This document shows, in pieces, positions 60,599-64,000 of a stretch of 64,000 nt of DNA (its first letter is position 1; each line of letters opens with the position of its first letter). Under the pieces are notes generated by a model. That model saw only the letters and a program-made list of their open reading frames with translations, did no database searches and was not told where the DNA came from. Origin of the DNA: JAXLXE01 sp046328115 (lineage in GTDB: Bacteria > Chloroflexota > UBA6077 > JACCZL01); the NCBI GenBank assembly GCA_046328115.1, contig JAXLXE010000001.1:558001-622000 (forward strand). The letters are read 5' to 3'. A program made the position numbers and the translations under genes.

Positions 60599-61663
60599 AT
60601 GGTAGACAACTTTCCAGCAAGATTGGCGGGCCAGTCGACGGGCGAGCTGCAAACTCGACGAGCGACGGTGACGCGCGACGACGTGGCCCGACTCGCTGGT
60701 GTGTCCACCGCCACCGTGTCATACGTCGTGAACCGCGGCCCGCGGCCGGTGTCCGCCGAGGCGCGCGCGGCGGTACTGAGGGCCGTCGAGGCGCTGGGCT
60801 ATTCGCCGAATCGAACGGCGCGCGCACTGGCGCGCCCTGGATCGCGGCTGCTGGCGTTCATGACGCCGGACGTGACGAATCCGATTCTCGCGATGCTCGC
60901 GGCCGAGATTGACCGCGTCGCGAGCGAGAGCGGATACGTCGCCGTGACCCTGGGTTGCGATGGTGACGTGGATCGGATCCGAATCCGGATGGACGCGTTC
61001 GTCCGCAATCGGATAGATGGATTGCTCATGGTGACGCCGGGTATCGGGGCGGACGCGCTACGTTCGGCGCTACGCGCCGAGATCCCAACCGTACTGGTGG
61101 AGCGGGAGATCCCGGGCGCCGACGTGGACATGGTCCTGGTGGACAATGTGGACATTGGCCGACAGGCGACAGAGCACCTGTTGGAGCACGGGCATGCGGT
61201 GGTCGGGTGCGTTGGCGGCCCAGGCGCGGCGGGGCGGATTCGGGGGTTCCGCGAGGCGTTGATTCTGGGCGAGCGGACGGTCTATCCCGACCTGATTCAA
61301 ATGGCTGAGCCGAGTGTGGAGCACGGTGAGGCGGTGGCGGGCGCGATGCTGGCGAGCGATGCCCGCCCCACAGCTATCTTCGCGACGAATGACCGAATGG
61401 CAGCCGGCGTGATTCGCGCGGCGCACGCGGCGGGGGTGAGGGTGCCGGAGGGACTAGCGGTGGTCAGCGCGGATGATTCGTACGTGTCACTGGCTACGTC
61501 ACCGCCGCTGACGGCAGTAGCAATGCCGATCCAGGAGATGGCGCGGCTAGCCGTGTCGATTCTGCTGGACCGGATCCGGGGACAGGCGCGGACCAAACCA
61601 CTGCACGTTGAGCTGCGACCAGGTCTGGTGATCCGAGGCTCGTGCGGCTGCCCGACCGTGTGA
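60599..61663 (+). CDS. LacI-family transcriptional regulator
   Basis: 354 residues. The N-terminal helix-turn-helix and hinge are VTRDDVARLAGVSTATVSYVVNRGPRPVSAEARAAVLRAVEALGYSPNRTARALA (about residues 24-78), after a 23-residue extension. The effector domain is periplasmic-binding-protein-like (LLAFMTPDVTNPILAMLAAEIDRVA...GCVGGPGAAGRIRGFREAL...ATNDRMAAGVIRAAHAAGVRVPEGLAVVSADD). It is divergent from the sugar transporter-sulfatase operon and very likely represses it until the sugar is present. Confidence 0.92.
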   Translation: MVDNFPARLAGQSTGELQTRRATVTRDDVARLAGVSTATVSYVVNRGPRPVSAEARAAVLRAVEALGYSPNRTARALARPGSRLLAFMTPDVTNPILAMLAAEIDRVASESGYVAVTLGCDGDVDRIRIRMDAFVRNRIDGLLMVTPGIGADALRSALRAEIPTVLVEREIPGADVDMVLVDNVDIGRQATEHLLEHGHAVVGCVGGPGAAGRIRGFREALILGERTVYPDLIQMAEPSVEHGEAVAGAMLASDARPTAIFATNDRMAAGVIRAAHAAGVRVPEGLAVVSADDSYVSLATSPPLTAVAMPIQEMARLAVSILLDRIRGQARTKPLHVELRPGLVIRGSCGCPTV

Positions 61664-61866
61664 CCAGGACCGGTCAAGTAGCCGGGCCATGCCTACGGCT
61701 GCCGTCGGGTGGCTGTTGGTGAGCGTTATTGCGCCGCGGCTCGCGCGACGCGGGCGGTCCCGGTCGACGGTTCCGGCCTGGCGGCGGGACTGGCGATGAG
61801 ATCGCGCCTGGTTCGCTCGTAGGCGCGGCGGCCGTCGATCGCGGGGGCGTGGGTGCGGCGACGGGG

Positions 61867-63657
61867 CTAGCGCGGCGCGTCTACCCAAAGCGTGCGGGCG
61901 GGGGTGATGCCCAGGACTCGGGAGGGGCGGTAGTTCTGCACCGTTGGCTTGACGAGCGCCTGCATTCCGTAGTGGAAGAGGGGGATGTGCGGGTACTCGC
62001 TGGCCAGCACCTCTTCCGCTAGCCCGTAGATGGTCTCACGGCGGTTCACATCCCGCTCGCCCCGGGCGCGACGGACGATCGCGTCGAACGTCTCGTTGCG
62101 CCAGCCGCTCGAGAAGGTCACCGTGTCCTCGCGGCTGTCCCAGAGCGTGTCGTACCAGTTGTGCGGGTCTTCGTATTCGGACACCCAGCCACCGCGATAG
62201 AGATGCCCAGCGGCCCGCCATTCGTCGGTCTGGCGCCAGCCAAGAAATGCGCCGGCCTGGATCGGCTTCCCCTTCACGGTGATGCCCAGGATGGACTTCC
62301 AGCGCCGCTCCAGGTAATCGGCCAGCCGTTTCCACTGTGGGGTTGCGTCGTAGGCAAAAGTCATCTCGGGGAAGTCGCGCCCCTCTGGATACCCGGCCTC
62401 CTGCAGGAGCCGTCGTGCCGTCTCGATGTCCTCCGGTGGCCAGAGATCAGGCCGCCGGCCAGCGATACCCGGTGGCTGCAAAGACGAGGCCGGTAGCCCG
62501 ACTCGTCGTAGCACTTCCTCCAGGATCTCGCGGCGGGACAGCGCCATGCCCAGCGCAATGCGCACCCTGGGGTCCACGAGATGCGGCTGGCGGCTGTTCA
62601 CCACGATGAAGATGGTGGCCGACTGCGGGAACGCCCGGAGTGTCTTCAGTACCTCCGGATCGCGCGCTACTCGAGACAGGTAGGGTCCCGGAATGTCGAA
62701 CCCGGCCGCGGAGCCGGTCATGTCCAGGTCTCCTGCCTCGTACGCGGCGGCCACAGGCTCACCGCCGCCAACGGGGAAGATGGAGAAGCGGATTGCGTCT
62801 ATCCGGGGCCGGGGCCCCGCATACTCGGCGCGCCGATCGAGGCGGACGTGGCGGCCACGCACCCAGTCTTTGAGCGCGAACGGCCCGTTAGAAACCAGCT
62901 TGCCTGGTCTCACCCATTCTTCTCGCGCGGCCTCAATGCTGTCCCGTCGGAGCGGCGACATCACGGGCAGGCTGGCTAGCCTAGGGAAGTAGGCCGCGGG
63001 CGCCTCGAGGGTAACCTGGAGCAGGTGGTCCCCTCTGACCTCTACTCCGAGCTCCGTTGCGCTGAGGCCATCGCGGTGGATACGCCCCGCGTTCTTGATG
63101 GGGTACAGCGCGTACGCATAGTCGGACGCTGTCGCGGGGTCTATCGCCCGGCGCCAGCTCCAGGCATAGTCTTCTGCCACCACGGGCTTGCCATCCGACC
63201 ATGTGGCGTTTGGTCGCAGCTTGAACGTGTAGATCAGTCCGTCATCGCTCGTCTCCCACGATTCAGCGCCCAACCCAAGCGCTGAGCCAGACTCGTCGAA
63301 GGTGATCAGGCAATCGAAAAGCTGTGCCACGACGTCCAGGGAGGACGGGTCTGATGCGAGCGACGGGTCAAGCGTTGGCGGTTCAGAGATGGGGATTCGC
63401 AGGAATCCGGCGCGGGCTGGCTCAAGCGGCTGTGGTGGACTGGTAGGCGCAGGCGGGGCACTGGCGGACGGCTGCCCGGTACGGACTGGCGAAGGGGGCG
63501 GCTCCGCGGCGGTCTCGGGGGGAGCATCATCCGGCGGATCGGCGGATCTCCCGCAAGCGGCGACCAGGCCAAACCCGAGGACCGACAGCAGCGACCGCCC
63601 AAGCAGGCAGCGGCGGCTAAGCAGACTCGTCGGCGCTCTCCGTGGACTCCTCACCAT
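61867..63657 (-). CDS. Oligopeptide-type solute-binding lipoprotein (family 5)
   Basis: 596 residues from the ATG at 63657. The signal region RRCLLGRSLLSVLGFGLVAAC ends in a lipobox Cys, with an arginine pair like a Tat signal (SRRCLLG). A Pro-rich linker of about 50 residues is followed by the SBP_bac_5 domain: RIPISEPPTLDPSLASDPSSLDVVAQLFDCLITF, SDDGLIYTFKLRPNATWSDGKPVVAEDYAWSWRR, YVDPR-like VDPRVRIALGMALSRREI and GGWVSEYEDPHNWYDTLW. It is OppA/DppA-like. Its 5' end overlaps def by 41 bp. It could serve the orphan ATPase pair at 34.8-36.9 kb, but the distance makes this a guess. Confidence 0.85.
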   Translation of the reverse strand: MVRSPRRAPTSLLSRRCLLGRSLLSVLGFGLVAACGRSADPPDDAPPETAAEPPPSPVRTGQPSASAPPAPTSPPQPLEPARAGFLRIPISEPPTLDPSLASDPSSLDVVAQLFDCLITFDESGSALGLGAESWETSDDGLIYTFKLRPNATWSDGKPVVAEDYAWSWRRAIDPATASDYAYALYPIKNAGRIHRDGLSATELGVEVRGDHLLQVTLEAPAAYFPRLASLPVMSPLRRDSIEAAREEWVRPGKLVSNGPFALKDWVRGRHVRLDRRAEYAGPRPRIDAIRFSIFPVGGGEPVAAAYEAGDLDMTGSAAGFDIPGPYLSRVARDPEVLKTLRAFPQSATIFIVVNSRQPHLVDPRVRIALGMALSRREILEEVLRRVGLPASSLQPPGIAGRRPDLWPPEDIETARRLLQEAGYPEGRDFPEMTFAYDATPQWKRLADYLERRWKSILGITVKGKPIQAGAFLGWRQTDEWRAAGHLYRGGWVSEYEDPHNWYDTLWDSREDTVTFSSGWRNETFDAIVRRARGERDVNRRETIYGLAEEVLASEYPHIPLFHYGMQALVKPTVQNYRPSRVLGITPARTLWVDAPR

Positions 63658-64000
63658 TACGTCGGCGGGAGCGCCGCTCGCTCGACCGACGTAACGCGTC
63701 CAGGCTCTCCAGGTGATCGACATACAGCTTGCCGTGCAGGTGGTCGATCTCATGCTGCAACGCCTGCCCGAAGAGGCCGTCGCCGCTCAGACGGATCTCC
63801 TTTCCTCGTGCATCGCGCGCTTTCACCGTCACCTTCTCGAATCGGCGGACCGTGGCCCAGTAACCGGGAACCGACAGGCAGCCCTCGTCCGGATCCACCT
63901 CGCCCTCGGTCTTGATGATCTCAGGGTTGATGAGTGTGTGGACCGTGCCTTTTTCCGTTTCAACGACGGCAATCTGCAGCGAAACGCCGATCTGCGGAGC
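63617..64000 (-). CDS. def: Peptide deformylase, 3' part (cut by window edge)
   Basis: Removes the formyl group from nascent N-terminal methionine. The visible 127 residues hold the three Def motifs: APQIGV at the window edge (end of motif 1, GxGLAAPQIG), EGCLSVPG with the metal Cys (motif 2) and QHEIDHLHG with the HExxH (motif 3). The frame runs off the window at 64000, so the first roughly 45 residues are missing; an internal GTG at 63898 is not the start. The C-terminus has a basic then acidic tail (RRSSERRSRRRNGEESTESADESA). Confidence 0.93.
   Translation of the reverse strand, partial: APQIGVSLQIAVVETEKGTVHTLINPEIIKTEGEVDPDEGCLSVPGYWATVRRFEKVTVKARDARGKEIRLSGDGLFGQALQHEIDHLHGKLYVDHLESLDALRRSSERRSRRRNGEESTESADESA

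Overview
The window is a GC-rich (about 65 %), gene-dense stretch of bacterial chromosome with 50 protein-coding genes and no tRNA, rRNA, CRISPR array, insertion sequence or prophage that I can see. Almost everything is housekeeping. Gene content and order (recA-recX, a PyrR-led pyr operon, divIC-tilS-hpt-ftsH, moxR-DUF58-transglutaminase, fhaA-fhaB-rodA-pbpA, two-subunit glycine decarboxylase, archaeal/eukaryotic-type ProS, secD-secF, an inner-membrane lifestyle without LPS or outer-membrane genes) fit a member of the Chloroflexota (Thermomicrobia-like or a related uncultured lineage). That placement is inference; an Actinobacteria-related candidate phylum cannot be excluded.

Layout. 1-1.7 kb: recA-recX. 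1.7-4.7 kb (minus): a PucR-type regulator overlapping glnA. 4.8-14.0 kb: pyrR-pyrB-pyrC-carA-carB-pyrK-pyrD, a tightly coupled UMP operon preceded by a recognisable PyrR-binding RNA loop. 14.1-20.4 kb: PD40 lipoprotein, DivIC-like protein, tilS, hpt, ftsH, prs. 20.5-30 kb: secA, then moxR/DUF58/transglutaminase-like genes, a Crp-family regulator and a histidine-rich polytopic membrane protein. 30.4-34.8 kb: the glycine cleavage system gcvT-H-PA-PB, followed by two oligopeptide ABC ATPases without permeases. 37-39.4 kb (minus): proS and a HEAT-repeat protein. 39.5-42 kb: alr and pyrimidine-nucleoside phosphorylase. 42-50 kb (minus): an enolase-superfamily enzyme, a DinG-like helicase and a peptidoglycan/FHA cluster. 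50.1-53.1 kb: pyrG with an attenuator-like leader, and a mannose-1-phosphate guanylyltransferase. 53.2-55.5 kb (minus): secD-secF. 55.7-61.7 kb: a sugar ABC transporter with a sulfatase, divergent from a LacI regulator. 61.9-64 kb (minus): an oligopeptide-binding lipoprotein and the 3' part of def, cut by the window edge.

Regulatory signals recur: many promoters have an extended -10 (TGnTATACT-like), and several (pucR, tolB-like, gcvT, alr) lie so close to the start codon that the mRNAs are predicted to be leaderless. Convergent or serial genes are separated by perfect GC-rich hairpins with no U-tract; the pyrG leader instead has a classic U-tract terminator. The points most worth a second look are the PyrR loop, the pyrG leader, the 15-bp hairpin in front of proS, the transglutaminase-like protein with Ser in place of the catalytic Cys, and the Crp/membrane-protein pair. 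I did not find a convincing wholly new system.
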